From Zhengitettix transpicula (taxonomy: Eukaryota; Arthropoda; Insecta; Orthoptera; Tetrigidae): a DNA stretch of 64,000 nucleotides. The stretch spans positions 80,291,009 through 80,355,008 of the forward strand of contig CM073594.1 of assembly GCA_037074705.1 (NCBI GenBank), written 5' to 3'. The notes beneath the pieces were generated by a model. The model was not told the origin of the DNA and did no database searches. It saw only the letters and a program-made list of their open reading frames with translations. Positions 42,113 through 54,632 of the stretch are shown in pieces. Position 1 is the stretch's first letter. Each line of letters starts with the position of its first letter. Made by a program: the position numbers and the translations under genes.

Positions 42113-42712
42113 AACTGTGAGAATTTCGATTGAAGATGAAACATGGGTGGCTCATTACACTGAATCAAAACGACAGTCGCCACGTTGACTCACACCGTTT
42201 CTCCAACTGTCAAAAGTTTCAAAACCACAATTTAGGGGAAAAAATCATGGTCTCAGCCTTTTCGGACCGAAAATGTATCATTTTGGTTGAATTTATGCGC
42301 AGGGCGAAACCATTAATGCACAACAGTATAGTGAGAACCTATAGAAACTCAAAAGGAGCTTTAAAAATTAAAGGAGGGTAATGCTGATGAGAGGAGTTTG
42401 CTTGTTACACGACAACCCCTGTGCTCACACAGCCTTAGCCACCAAGGCGCTCTTGGAATCATTTGGTTGTGATGTTTCTCCTGACTTTGCGCCTTCAGAC
42501 TATATTTTCTCTTCCCTGAAGGCACACATTGGTGGAATTAAATTTTCAATTGACGAGTAGGTGTAGAAAGTGGGGGAAAGAGCTAACGGGAGATTTCTGC
42601 GAGGAGGGCATTAAGAAGCTTGTGCCACGGTTCACCACATGCATTACACGGCACGGCGATTTTGTGGGAAAACATTCATCAAGTGGATCAATAATATCCT
42701 GTAATTTTTTAA
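42113..42712 (+). pseudogene. mariner transposase remnant, copy 3
   Basis: Translation with frameshifts shows all three catalytic regions of a mariner transposase: EDETWVAHYTESKRQS (42130), LLHDNPCAHTALATKALL (42402), and SPDFAPSDYIFSSLKAHIGG (42477). About six residues are missing just before the third motif. It belongs to a different mariner lineage from copies 1 and 2. The N-terminal DNA-binding part and the terminal repeats were not found. Confidence 0.82.
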
Positions 42713-43590
42713 AATATTTTTTTTATAAGTAAATATATAAAAATCTAGTACACTTAGTTTCTGAACATGCCTCGTATTTTAAAGACTGTGTACTATTATC
42801 TTGATTACAATAAAAATATTTATATGCATTATTTAATTTGTTATCGTTTAAATGAAAAGTTACGATGAAAAGTGCTTCATTATGCTGACAGTTGAAAATT
42901 TTCATGAGAATATAGGTAATAAATTTTAATAGAATATACATATCTGTCACATTGTAACATGATTTAATTTTTATCTCACTGAAGTACATAATTAAGTTCA
43001 ATATGTTTGTTGTTCGATGTTCTATGAATAATTTTATCAAAATGCTATTAGATTTTGAAGAGTGCATTCGTTATGAAATGAAACCTTACGACAAATAATC
43101 TAAATCATTAAACCGCACTTAACTCGTAGTCCTACTACGCACGTGGAAATTAGAACAATATTTCAAAACTTTTGGATCTCCGTCCAAACGTTGTAACCGG
43201 AAAGTAATTTCAGATTCGTCTCTGTTTCTCTGCCGATGAAGTGACGTAGATGACCACCGAGTATTGTTCCAAATTGTGGGCACTCATGTTAAATTGAGTT
43301 AAATGAATAAATGGCGCACGGCCACGGATGGTAAAGCCATGCATTTAAATGAGGTTTTTTATATGAAGTGCTAATTGCCGCCAATTTTATTCTGTCCTTT
43401 GCTGTTGAAAAGCGTCTCATTAACCAAATAGTTTTGCATAATATATTTTACAGTAAATTTTAAACATAACAAGCATTTATTACACACTGGTGGCCATTCA
43501 AATGGAGAAAGAAATTAAATTATTTTCGTTGTTCGTATCGCTATATAGACATGAAAGTATCATAAGTCTGTTTGATAATATAATAATTAG
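42713..43590. other. AT-rich, no recognisable gene
   Basis: A 114-codon minus frame at 42723-43067 is rich in Ile, Asn and Lys and looks like chance translation of AT-rich DNA. Confidence 0.5.
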
Positions 43591-44690
43591 ATGAAATAGC
43601 CAAATGACAGACTCAGCGACATCCATTACATTTGACTCGAACCTCGGTTGTTTTCGCATTATTTACTTGTAACCAACCCACCATCCCTAAGCATGCTATG
43701 CCCTCATGCCACAAGTGGTTAAAATTTTACACACATAACATGGATAGAAATACTATAAATCTAATTAACTCCGAAAAATATTTATTCCACGCAAATAACG
43801 ACCATTTTACATGCTTGAAAATTTCCACCCCCGTCCATCCGGGGGTTAGATGGCTGATTGAATATCATACTTAAACTCAGCAACATCCAAAACCCTGGAT
43901 TTGGCTGTAATCTCAGTTTTATTTGCGTTATATATTTGTAAGCCCGTCCACCCCCACCCCTTAGGGTGCTACTTTCCCATATTGTAAGGGGTTGAAATTA
44001 TACTCATATAACATTGATTGAAACACTATCAATCTCTTTGATACCTAAATATATTTATCTGACTAAAATATAGAATGTTTTACCATGTTTGAATATTTCC
44101 ACCCCCACCCCTATGTGTGCTATTCTCTCATGCCGAAAGAGGTTGAAATTTTACAAACAACAACATCGGTTGATATATTATAAACGTCATTGACCTCAAC
44201 ACAATTATTTATTCCACGCAAATATCGACCATTCTACTCCCATGTAGCACCGCGCTGGGGGGTTAAATGGCCAATTAAATTTCATTATTAAAATCAGAAA
44301 CATCCATAAAACTGGATTTGACTCCAATCTCGATTTTATTAGCGTTATTTTCTTGTAACACGCGTCCACATCCAACCCTAAGGGTTCCCATGATGTACAG
44401 GGTTAAAATTATAGTCAGGTAACATCGATATAAACACTATCAATCTCTTTGAACCCTAAAAATATTTATCAGACTCAAATATCGGCTGTTTTAATACGTT
44501 TGAATATTTCCACCCCTGTCTAACTCCGCTTCTTGGGTTGGTAGACGTGTTTCACCCCAATAGTGTTTGTTTTCTGGTCGCAAAGAACACGTGTACGAAA
44601 TTTGGTGAAATTTGCTCCACCGGTGTAGATTTGTATAAGGAACATACACACATACATACAAACAAACGTTTTATTTATTAGATAGATATC
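43591..44690 (+). mobile_element. Family Y element, copy with 3' tail
   Basis: About four monomers of ~270-290 bp, marked by AGCGACATCCATTAC (43615), CAGCAACATCCAAAACCC (43879) and CAGAAACATCCATAAAAC (44293). It ends with CGAAATTTGGTGAAATTTGC (44597), GTGTAGATTTGTATAAGG, an ACATACATACAAACAAACG tail and TTAGATAGATA. The hairpin terminus at the left is absent. Confidence 0.7.
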
Positions 44691-45639
44691 TGTATGAAAT
44701 TGAGTTAAAGAAAATTTAATTACGAGAGACTTTTAAGATTATGGATTAATATATACAAATGCAAATAAAATTGGAAACTTAATCTGACTGGTATTAATAT
44801 ATATGTAACTAACGTATCGTGGACAAGCATCATAATTTATTTCCTCCCTATGTTCAGGGACCTCTTTAGATGTATATAATTAACAAAATATTATTTCAAT
44901 TAATATAAACAGAAAAAATTGTCTTCTATCAACAACTCGTGAGTATAGAGAGGAAATTATTTGTAGTAAATGTAAATTAATCTATTCTGAGTTAAGCGCA
45001 TGTACATTAATTACATTTAAATGGATAAAATTATCATTGGAAAAAAGTCTGGTTATTACAATTTCATGAAAAGGTGTTACTTGACACTTTTCTTCGCATT
45101 ATCGTAAGCTGTATAACGATTCCATTAAATCCTACAAATATAATTCACTATTTAACTTCAAGCTGTGATTATCATCGCTTTACGCTAGTGAAACACGCGG
45201 GTGCGGGTGAAAAACAAGAAGACTCCACAGACTCGTAGGTGACTTTCTGCTTATTTTTCATTGTACAAAATCAAGGTAATTAAGTTTCAGTGTAAATTAG
45301 ATTTGAAATGAGGAAATTGGGTTCGCCACAAATATACACATACAATAAGTATCAATACATTCAGTTCTTTTTTTATTTTTAGTTGTTTTTTAAATATAAA
45401 GAATAAAGTCCGACCATTGATAAACTTTCTTTCTTAATTTTAGTTCTTTGGAAGTGACAACGTTTTGGTACTGATTACTACGTTAATCAGGTCTTATTTG
45501 AGAACATTATTACAAAATTTTGAGATGAAACATGTGTCAATAAGCAAATCAACATTAATAAATTGTAAATATTGTATAATTTCGTAATATACAAGTATAA
45601 TGCGAACATAAGCATTTAAGAGAGTAGTAGCAGATTTAT
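44691..45639. other. AT-rich, no recognisable gene
   Basis: No assignable feature. Confidence 0.5.
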
Positions 45640-45990
45640 GCAATAATAAAGAACCTGGAATTTATATTCCCGCAGTCAGGCGATGAGGCAATAATAAGAC
45701 TGTTCGAAATAGATTAAAAAATATGAGACTGGAGAAGTTCCATCAGACTTAAAAAATTGTCCATATATATATACCAACAGTCTTATTATACCAATATTCG
45801 AAGGAGACGGACTCTGACAAATGCAATTATTCTCGGACTATTACTTAAGTCACGCATGCTTGAAGAATTATTTATAAAAGAATGGAACGTCCGGTAGAAT
45901 GAGAGCTGGGAGAAGATTAATTTGGTTTTAGAAAAACGTTGGGATACTAGGGACCATGTAAGGAATAAGAGGCTCCCAAACAAGGTTGCG
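45640..45990 (+). pseudogene. LINE reverse transcriptase debris
   Basis: Heavily frameshifted. Readable pieces are YRTIT near 45833 and ELGEDQFGFRKTLG (45905-45945), which resemble the segment before the catalytic site of LINE reverse transcriptases (QxGFRxGxxTxD). The clade cannot be decided, but it does not look like the Jockey copies. Confidence 0.5.
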
Positions 45991-46069
45991 ACACCTAATT
46001 AAGACAAAGTTTAAGTTTGTTTCAGGTATATATAGACTTGACATAAAAAGCAGTGTATACTCCACACCC

Positions 46070-46160
46070 GAAACGGACTATAACTACAAGAATAGGAGAC
46101 AGTTAGACCTGCAAAGCAAATACTCTCTCGGGCAGGAAAGGATCATTTCAGTAAAATTAA
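46070..46160 (+). repeat. Short repeat shared with 47570-47640
   Basis: GTTAGACCTGCAAAG...TCGGGCAGGAAAGG then TTCAGTAAAATTAATTA. It matches GTTAGACCTGCAAGG...CTCGCAGGAAAGGG at 47575 and is related to the hairpin in solo LTR U. Confidence 0.55.
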
Positions 46161-46164
46161 TTAT

Positions 46165-46770
46165 CTTCTATATAATAAGAAGGATGTATATTTGTATGTT
46201 TGTACTTAAGTTTATCTTTATACAAATTTAAATACATGGATAAATTGCAACAAAACTTGGTACACATATTCTCAAAAACACAATACACAGTACTGTGGGG
46301 TGAGAAACCCCTAACTTAAAGATAGAAAATATTATAATTAAAACATTAATGCGCACCTAGTGACCATGACGTCACAGCACACACAAATACTTGACGAACT
46401 GCACAAGAAAGGAAATAGTTCCTTTTTTCGTAGTTAAATAAAGCAAAAACATTTTGATTGAGTGAAAAAAAATCATTATATCCATCAATACTGCATCGTT
46501 TGATAATAAAAAAACAATATGTAATACTTTACTGTCCTTTCGGAAAATGTAAGTTAATTTTCGAGACATATTAACTCTCCAATATGGCGACCATTTGTTT
46601 ACACTGTGAATCAAGCTAGTAATTTCTTAAATTTAATCTGTCGTAATGTCTGAATACTGAGGGACAATTATATTCTGCAATACTCACGGAGATTCTATTC
46701 GTAATGAAATACGAAGTATTTAATAGCTGTTAAATTAATGCACTATCGGTCAAAGTATCTACGGAACAGA
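46165..46770 (-). mobile_element. Family W element, copy 2 (minus)
   Basis: It carries the W landmarks in reverse: TATTTGTATGTTTGTA tail, GGGGTGAGAAACCCC, TGACCATGACGTCA, a TTCGGAAAATGTAAGTTAAT block and CGCCATATTGGAG. The 80-codon minus frame (46372-46614) shares RKLTYIFRKDSKV with copy 1's frame. The hairpin terminus is missing at the right. Confidence 0.65.
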
Positions 46771-47569
46771 GAACATTAACATTGAATTAAAAGTACAATT
46801 AATGTACTTTATGGAACGTATTCTCAAAAATTGGTATATAAAAAAATGTGTGACGTTAAACAAAAATTTCAGGTTAGTATAACAGAATTGTGAGTGACGA
46901 TGAATCATATAAGTTACATTCCATGTTTGGGAAGAAATTTCTGAGTTACTATACATACAAACTGACGAATTATTTCAAGTGAGATTCTTAAAAATACTTG
47001 TTATTTGTGTATAACATTATAACTTCCCATATTCGAATGAAAATCTGTAAAGAAGGGAGTAATTACAAGTGAGAATTAACGACATTGAACAAATTGATAT
47101 TTTTCTATTATTATTTGCCTTTAATTTTCACAATGCTACCAACGTCAGACAGTACAAACCACCAAATAGTATTTTGACTCTGAAAGTTATCTGGAATATC
47201 TATTGTTATATTCATAAAGGTTATGGTTGTATACTATAAATGTACCGGAGTATTTTTTACACAATTAAGGTATCGTGATTATTCTTGACCGAAAAAAAAT
47301 TCACAACCTATGAGGCTGGGGTGTGGAATTTTTCAAACATGCAAAACGGTCGACATCTACGTCGATTAAATATTAAAGCACTATCGTACGAAAGTTTGTA
47401 CTGAACTAGGAACATTAATATTTAAGTTAAGTTAAGTTAAAGTAAAATTAATTGTACTTCGTGTAACGCATTTCTCTAAGTACGTACAAATATAAAAAAT
47501 CCATATTTGGGAAGAGCCTTTTAAATTGACATATATAATATTTTGTAATACAAGAAAAAGAGACAGGAT
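46771..47569. other. AT-rich; W and Y scraps
   Basis: Around 47290-47400, GTGGAATTTTTCAAACATGC and GCACTATCGTACGAAAG resemble pieces of Y and W elements on the minus strand. No gene seen. Confidence 0.4.
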
Positions 47570-47880
47570 CTCTAGTTAGACCTGCAAGGTAACTGTCACT
47601 CGCAGGAAAGGGTAATTTCAGTTAAATTAATTATTTAAGTAATAAAAGGGAATTTATTATCAGAAAAAGAGGTTCTGCTCAAACACTAACAAGAATTGTT
47701 ACTCGCCAGGATTCTCAGGAAGGCAACTACTCCATATTTCCCTAAATCAACCGTGATTTTGTTGTCGCAATCCGGCGCGTTACCCGGCAACAAGGATCGC
47801 GGCTTGGCAGCACTGTAGAGCAGACAGAAATCCTCGGTCCACGTTTACATGTCCCCGAGGAAAAAATTAAAATAAAATTA
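47570..47880 (+). mobile_element. Family U LTR fragment
   Basis: AAATCAACCGTGATTTTGTT and GTCGCAATCCGGCGCGTTAC (47752-47780) correspond to the GC-rich block of solo LTR U at 33070-33110. ACAAGAATTGTTACTCGCCAGG (47689; with one change) recalls its hairpin. Ends are not clear. Confidence 0.5.
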
Positions 47881-47892
47881 CTAAAATATTCA

Positions 47893-48625
47893 ATACTATC
47901 TGGGTGCCCTCCGTTGTCCGTGTTCTTAATTATATAAACCCGAAAAATATTTAATTCTATATTAGTATAAGTCAAGAACTGTTCCTAATTCCGAACATAC
48001 TTTCGACCGATAGTGCATTAATTCAACAGCTATAAAATGCATAGAAATTTATTGCATCAGTCCCAACAAACATACCTCCGAATTCATTTCCAAATAGAAT
48101 ACTTAAATATACTCCTTGAGTATCGAATGATATAATTGTCCGTCACTCTTCAGACATTGCGAAAGATTACATTGATGAAATTGTTTGCTAGATTCATAAT
48201 GTAAACAAATAGTCGCCATATTGGAGTCACTCATATGGCGCGAAAATTAACTTACATTTTCCGCGAGGATCGTAAAGTATTATCATTCGATGGAGTATTA
48301 CTGGATAAAATTATAAATTTTATTCAATGAAAATGTTTCTGCTTCATTTCATTACGGAAAAAGGTAATATTTGCTTTGTTAGTTGTGCAGTAACGTCATG
48401 AGCGACCTCATAGTTACTGGCGCACAAAAATGATCACATTTTAAAACTATAATTCTTTCTACGTTTATGATAGGGGTTTCTCCTCCCCCCCCCCCCCCAC
48501 CACAGTACCATTTCTCATGTTTTTAAGAATATGGGTTCCAAGATTTGTTGCACTCTGTCCACGCGTTTAAATATGAATGAAGATTAACGTAAATACATAC
48601 AAATATACATCCTTTTTTTATTATA
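47893..48625 (+). mobile_element. Family W element, copy 3
   Basis: It starts CTATCTGGGTGCCCTCCG and has the W body in order, including CGCCATAT/ATATGGCG (48215-48240). It ends ACATACAAATATACATCC before TTATTATATAGA. It is directly followed by copy 4 in the same orientation. A C14 run lies at 48485-48498. Confidence 0.75.
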
Positions 48626-48628
48626 TAG

Positions 48629-49370
48629 ACTATCTGGATGCCCGGCGTTGCCCGTGTACTTATTTATATAAACACGAAAAAAGTATTTAATTCTATATTA
48701 ATCTTAAGTCAAGAAGTGATTTAACCTACATCTAACTGTTTTTAGCTCCGAGCATGCTTTCGATCGATAGTGCATTAATTGAAGAGCTTTAAAATACAAA
48801 TAATTTTATTGCATTAGTCCCAACAAACATACCTCCGAATTTCTTCTTAAATATACTCCATGAGTATTGTATTTGTCCCTCAGTCTTCAGACATTACGAA
48901 AGATCAAATTAATAAAATTGTTAGCTAGATTCACAATGTAAACAAATGGTCGCCATATTGGAGTCACTGATAAGACAAGAAAATTAACTTACATTTTCCG
49001 GAAGGATCATTAAGTATTCGTGTTTTTTTATTATCATTCGGTGGAGTATTACTGTATTACAAATGTATACTTTTTATTCAATTAAAATATTTCTGCTTTA
49101 TTTCATTGTGGAAGTAGAAACGTAGTAACGTGTCTCTCTCGCGTGACGTCAAGGTCTCTTGTCGCGCAGAAATTTAACTCGAAATTATCACAATTTTAAT
49201 TATTATTCTGTAAACCTTTATGTTTGGGGTTTCACACCCCCACAATACCGTTTCTCGTGTTTTGAGGAATATGTGTACCAATTTTTGTTGAAATCTGTCC
49301 ACGAGTTTAATTCTGTATAGAAATGAACGTAAATATATACATACAAATATACATATTTTTTTTTATGTAG
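48629..49370 (+). mobile_element. Family W element, copy 4
   Basis: It starts CTATCTGGATGCCCGGCGTT, follows copy 3 head-to-tail, and ends ATACATACAAATATACATA with a T run. The internal hairpin is damaged on its right side (GATAAGAC in place of ATATGGCG). Confidence 0.75.
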
Positions 49371-50845
49371 GAAAAGATTAAGGAGAAGTGTTAAAAGCGC
49401 ACCATAGGAGTAATATCGCGTTTCAGTCTGAAGTCTAGACCATTAAAATGTGTAAATTGAGCAAGCAATGAAAGAAGTTTAATAAAAATTTGTATAATAA
49501 GTCATAATTCGAGGAAAATAAACTAAGACACTAAGGTCTGCTGAGGAAATTGTAATTTTAATTAAATGAAATTATTATTATAATTTCATCATTAAAAGGC
49601 CGTTCACCTCCTGATTTTCCGTTAAATTCATATAGCATACATAGCATACTTTCAAATTGAATTTATAAGTTAGTATGGTCTTACATTTGAACAGTAACGA
49701 TGCAAATTAATCGTAATTGGTGGTAAGTGAGCGTGTTTAACTTCCGAGCCGCGTCAAAGAGCAGACACGAAGGACGAGGCTGGGCGAGGCGAGGAGCAGC
49801 CAGAGGTGTCGGCCTTAAGTCTGTGACGACAGCCCGGTAATCCCCAGGGGCTCAAGCTATTAACGCTCCCCAGCAGGGCGGAGAGGCGCCGGAATTCCTC
49901 CGGCTGTGCAACAACCTGCAACCGACCTACCACGAGGTCCGCTAATCACGGAAAACGGGGAAGGCTTCATTTATTTCATTAGTGAACTTAACAACTACAA
50001 AATGGCGGAATTATCTTCAGAATGTATATCACGAGGAATTTTATTTTATTCCTCCAATGGAAACCACAGTTATAAAAATATAACCGAATCATTTTTAATT
50101 GTCCATCGTCTTTATTATTCAGGTTGAAATAATTTTACATATGTAAACAATTCTAGTATTTACTAGCATAAATTATAAGGATAATCTTAAACTGCTCCAA
50201 TTACACCTTCCAGCTGTATAAGAAATTATACACTTCCTCTCTAGAAAATAAGTGGGTTCAAAATACTGTGATCTGTCATAATTTTCCTAAAATATTCATC
50301 ACTGTTGATCTACAACACAGACTTTGTCGGGTAATTCCGCAGGTAGCTAACGTTACTGATTCTGTTAGTCTTCTCGGCTGAATTCTCACAGCAAACCTTG
50401 GAGAGGGTGTCACAGATCAACAGTCTTCTTGTAAAATCTTCTAGTCCAGGACCCGAGCGTTGGTTCAACTGCCTATTCCACTCCTAACTACTTTCTAACT
50501 CGTCTTGACTCTATTAAATTACCGACATTAATTCTTTCCTTTATAACTTAACTCAACTTCATTATCGTTCATAAGTGTTGATACGATGACTGAATTTCTA
50601 CGTGCTGAATCCGTATTCAACCAATTGTCAAATAAGTGTGTTTCTGCCTATCGTGCAGACCGTTTTAAAACCTCCGTGGACTAATCTTCAATAATCCATT
50701 GTTATTAGCTGACGAAAATCAACCGTGCCCCCACAAATTTCTAAATTTTTGTTGGCAATTCCCACTACGAGGTTGCATGACTCATTTCAAATGCCAGGGA
50801 ACGCACGTTGTTGTGGGCTCTGGAATTATAAGCGACAACTTCGCT
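49371..50845. other. Mostly unassigned; GC-rich patch at 49740-49940
   Basis: 49390-49405 matches the end of solo LTR U (AAAAGCGCACCATAGGA). 49740-49940 is GC-rich and CpG-rich (GAGGCTGGGCGAGGCGAGG, CCCCAGCAGGGCGGAGAGG) with no clear frame or repeat partner. The rest is AT-rich. Confidence 0.35.
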
Positions 50846-50849
50846 CTCA

Positions 50850-51278
50850 CATGTAATTGGTTCTTCCCAGAGAGCTCTGGCGGAGGCTACCTTTGGGGAT
50901 GCCTTCACATCTCTCTGCTTTTATGAACTAAGGTTCCACAAGCCGAGGTACCTCGGCCTGTTTTGAGAGGTGTATGTTCCGGGGTCGCATACGGTAAGAG
51001 TGATCCTCTATTCCTATTGGCATGGCGAGAGGAAAGCTGCGACCCCACATCTATCCCCTCTTCCGCCATCGGAAGGGCGTGGGACAAGTACTAAATGCCC
51101 GATCTACCTGATGCAGGTTTTTCACTTTTAGGCGAATTGCCGGGTAGGATCCCGAAACCATACCCCGGTTAAACCTTGGCTACCTTCCTCTACCCTTCCG
51201 CATCCCCTCTTTCCAATGCTATTAAAGGGGAGTTGCCACCATCTGGATTACCCTCATGTAGCCTCTTACCCTAAAAAA
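50850..51278 (+). mobile_element. Family Z retroelement, copy 4
   Basis: It begins in TCCCAGAGAGCTCTGGCGG, which matches an internal point near the start of copy 7. It runs through GGCCTGTTTTGAGAGGTG (50957) to an A-tailed end at 51272-51278. The 5' hairpin is missing. Confidence 0.75.
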
Positions 51279-51770
51279 AGGGGTATGCAGGGCTATTCTC
51301 TCGCAGGCAGAATCTTGTAGGGGAAACGGAAGGGACTACCCGTGGGGATGCCTTCTCATATCTCTGGTTTTTTGAACTAAGGTTCCGACAAGCCGAGGCA
51401 CTTCGGCCTGTTTTGAGATGTGTATGTTTCGGGGTCCCATAGGAATAGTCGGCCAGCTGCCTCCTAAACTGGTCGAGGCACGGAGTAGGGAATGTTGCGT
51501 CCCCGCAGCAAACTTCTCTCCCGCTATCAGAAGGGCGTGTGACAAGTACCAAATGCCCGACCTACCTGATGCGGGTTTTTCTAGGGGTTGTCCTGCATTT
51601 CTTTAGGTTAATGCCGGGTATAATCCTTAAAATATAGCCCGGGGGCCCTAGTTAACCCTTGACTACCTTCCTCTACTCTTCTGCATCCCCATTTTCAAAT
51701 CCCTTCCTATGCTATTAAAGGGGAGTTGTCACCATGTGGATTACCCTCATGTAGCCTCTTACCCTTAAAA
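51279..51770 (+). mobile_element. Family Z retroelement, copy 5
   Basis: It starts with GCAGGGCTATTCTCTCGCAG and is full length apart from small deletions. It ends GTAGCCTCTTACCC with a weak A/T tail. Head-to-tail with copy 4. Confidence 0.75.
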
Positions 51771-51918
51771 TTTTTTGATCATGTAGGGCCCTACTTAACT
51801 CTTGGCTACCTTCCTCTACCCGTCCGCATCCCCCATTTCAAATCCTTTTTCTATGCTATATGAGGGGATTTGGCACTATGTGGATTACGCTATACATAGC
51901 CTGTCTACACCTAAAAAA
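51771..51918 (+). mobile_element. Family Z retroelement, copy 6 (3' end only)
   Basis: Only the last ~140 bp: TTGGCTACCTTCCTCTACCC to TACACCTAAAAAAA. Confidence 0.7.
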
Positions 51919-52452
51919 ATTGTGGATCATCAAACAGCAAGGAAGGCTGCGAGAGTATTCTCTCGCAGGTGATCCTTCCCAGAGAGCTATGGCGGAAACT
52001 ACCATTAGGGATGCCTTCACATCTCTCTGGGTTTTTTTGAACTACGGTTCCCACATGTCGAGGCACCTCGGCCTGTATTGAGAGGTGTAAGTTCGGGTGT
52101 GGCAGACCATGGGCATATGGTAAGATTTGACCGTTATTCCCATTGTAATAGTTGGCTAGCTGCATCCTTAACTGGTCCAGGCACGGAAAAACGTAATGCT
52201 GTGTCCCAACAGAGAAACCCTCTCCCGCCATCGCAAGGATGTTGGACAAGTATCAATCGCCCGACCTACCTAATGCAGGTCCTCTAGGTGAAAGACGGGT
52301 AGGATCATTAAAACTGGAGCCCGTGGGCCCTAGTTAACCTTTGGCTACCTTTAGCTACCTGTCCGCATCCCCCCTTTCAGTCTCATTCCTATACTATTAT
52401 AGGGGACTTGCAACTATGTGGATTATCCTATATATTGCTTTTCTGGATCATC
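51919..52452 (+). mobile_element. Family Z retroelement, copy 7
   Basis: It includes the 5' hairpin (GGCTGCGAGAGTATTCTCTC then GCAGG at 51948) and runs to 52440. TGGATCATC lies near both edges (51923-51931 and 52444-52452), a possible 9-bp target duplication. The A tail is lost. Confidence 0.65.
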
Positions 52453-53689
52453 GATGGTACTTAATACTCTTAGGGACGCTGGTCGCTGTGCATTAGTTTG
52501 GCTTCCTGTGGTCCGTTCAATATCCTGATATGACCGGACTCGTAACAAAATCGTCGCTTAAAATAAAATATCAATCAATTTAACATTTCACACTATTACA
52601 TTCTCGCAGGGTTTGAGATCCAGGAAAATACTGCAGAATAAGTCATGAAGAAAGGCTGAGGTCTGAAAATTACAACGATCGTGAAGTACTGCAAGAAGTG
52701 AATGGGACTTCGGATACTCAAGGGAGATTCCTAATGGCATTCAAGGTATATTACCACTAGCGCTTTCCAACATCGAAAATTAATCTGAATTTGAATGGAA
52801 TACTCTGGGTTCCAGTTCGGGTCTTTAACTCAGGAAGTTCCACATGATCAGGAATACAAGCTGGAGTGTTTTAATCAACAATAACTGTAAGTGGAACAGA
52901 GAATTAGTTGGGGGATCGAGCGAAGTAGGAAACCTTTGCGTGAGTGTGGTGTTCCCACTGTTTGAAGGATCCACTGAATAACTGATAGACTGTTCTCGAA
53001 GCTATTGGAGTAGGAAATTTGCCCACCTGCGACCACACTGCACAATTCTCTTTGTGCGATCCCCGCCAGCGCCTATTGATTCAGCATCTATTACAATGCA
53101 ATTGTTCTGTGCACTCCCCTGCCCCTGCCCCTGTTCTGGTTATTTTCCTTACGCCCAGGGCGCAGGTACCCACAGAGATGCGATTTCTTGTGAGGGTCTT
53201 TGCTTACAATGGGAGAACTGGCGCCACCTTTATCACGGAGAAATTCTCTTTGTAGCCACATCTGGTCCAATTACAAGTGGCCATTGTGTTCTTACGACTA
53301 CTGTTGACTCTTACGCCATCTATCATTCAGGTAGAACTCTGCATCGAACCTCAAGGGGCTGCTGGCGAATCAAGGGCGCTATAGAAGGATGTGACAACAT
53401 ATTTATGATAGCTCCTCTTCGCTTATCATGCCACATATTCTTTTTTACGACTGTATTCCTAAGAGCGCAATATTAAAATATGTATTAAAGGAAGTATACG
53501 TATGAAGATACATGTATATCAGTAGACAGTTCTTATTATCTACTAATATTTATTACTCTTTCGTTGACAATGTTTAAACATTTCATTAAATATCATAACA
53601 ACAAGTTGTATTTCAGCTTAAGCGAAACTATATAACGTTTTGTTGTAGGGAAAATGTTCGGCTACCTTACTAATATAAATTAAAAATTA
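52453..53689. other. Unassigned stretch with a 140-codon frame
   Basis: A frame at 53054-53476 (+) begins MRSPPAPIDSASITMQLFCA and includes a CCCCTG triplet repeat that gives a Pro-Cys run. I recognise no domain. GC content is moderate and there is no splice-site or promoter evidence. It may be host-derived or part of an unknown repeat. Confidence 0.25.
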
Positions 53690-54375
53690 AGAAAAATTAT
53701 CATAATAAAAACTTAAATATTGTCCGAAACATTTTAAACTCCAATGCGTACCCTTTAAATTTTATTATTAAACACATAAACAGCAGATTGACAAAATCCA
53801 ATATCCTACTGTCAATCGTCCCCAAAAACCTCAAGTAAATTTTTTATCCCTACTTTAGTATTATAAATTTTTACATCAAATTTATCCAATCCAATCAAAG
53901 AAAATCAAATATCCATCATTTACAGATCCACTAATACTCTTTCCCATTTGATTAAAAACCACAAGGACCCACTTGACACCTACAGCAAACATTGTGTTGT
54001 TTACAAAATCTCTTGCTCTAATTGTAATGCCTGCTACATAGGGCGAACAAAACGTTCCCTTAACACATGTATCAAGGAACATATATTTAATATCAAATTT
54101 CCCATTGTTAAAAAGCTGTAGTATCCAAACATATAATCAATTCGAAGCATAGATTTGATTAACAAAATGACAAGAGGTACAATTCCAGACTCATTTCAGA
54201 GATGCTTCACATTAAATCAAACATCACAGCTATTAATGTACAATCAGACACTATAATTGCTATGATCCTTTATTACTTCGCTAAACCTTCTGCTTTCCCA
54301 TTATCGTTGCGTTTTCGTCGCTTTTGAGTTTTGTCAACAGACGAGTGCAGTTGTGTCGCTCTAGGCTCTACTTCG

Positions 54376-54412
54376 CACCTGAGGAAAGGGACAAGGATCC
54401 CAGAAACATTGT
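54376..54412 (+). ncRNA. Hammerhead-like motif, first PLE tail
   Basis: CTGAGGA (54379-54385), AA, stem GGGA/TCCC (54388-54391, 54398-54401), A, GAAAC (54103 downstream of the domain start; 54403-54407) and ATTGTG. The canonical CUGANGA and GAAA boxes are both intact, but the stem junction has extra A residues. Confidence 0.38.
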
Positions 54413-54597
54413 GTGGTATTTAGGTTCTCAGTTTTTTGTTTTAATTCGCAATGTTTCTTATTAATTATTAAAAAACGTTTTGTTTTATAATTTTTTAAAT
54501 TGATTTTAATTAACCTCTGTCTAATTAACTGATATATTTTCATCGGTACAACAATTTTAGATTGAAGATTGTAATTACTCATGTTGTCTCTTCTTCG

Positions 54598-54632
54598 CAC
54601 CTGAGGAAAGGGACAAGGATCCCAGGAGCCTT
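54598..54632 (+). ncRNA. Decayed hammerhead-like motif, second PLE tail
   Basis: CTGAGGA (54601-54607) with the same GGGA/TCCC stem, but GAAAC has become GGAGC, so the core is broken. Confidence 0.3.

Noticed and set aside
42723..43067. 114-codon minus frame
   Set aside because: Composition is what random AT-rich DNA gives, and no domain or start context is visible.
53054..53476. 140-codon plus frame as a host exon
   Set aside because: No domain, contains a simple CCCCTG repeat, and has no splice or promoter support. Reported only as an unassigned frame.
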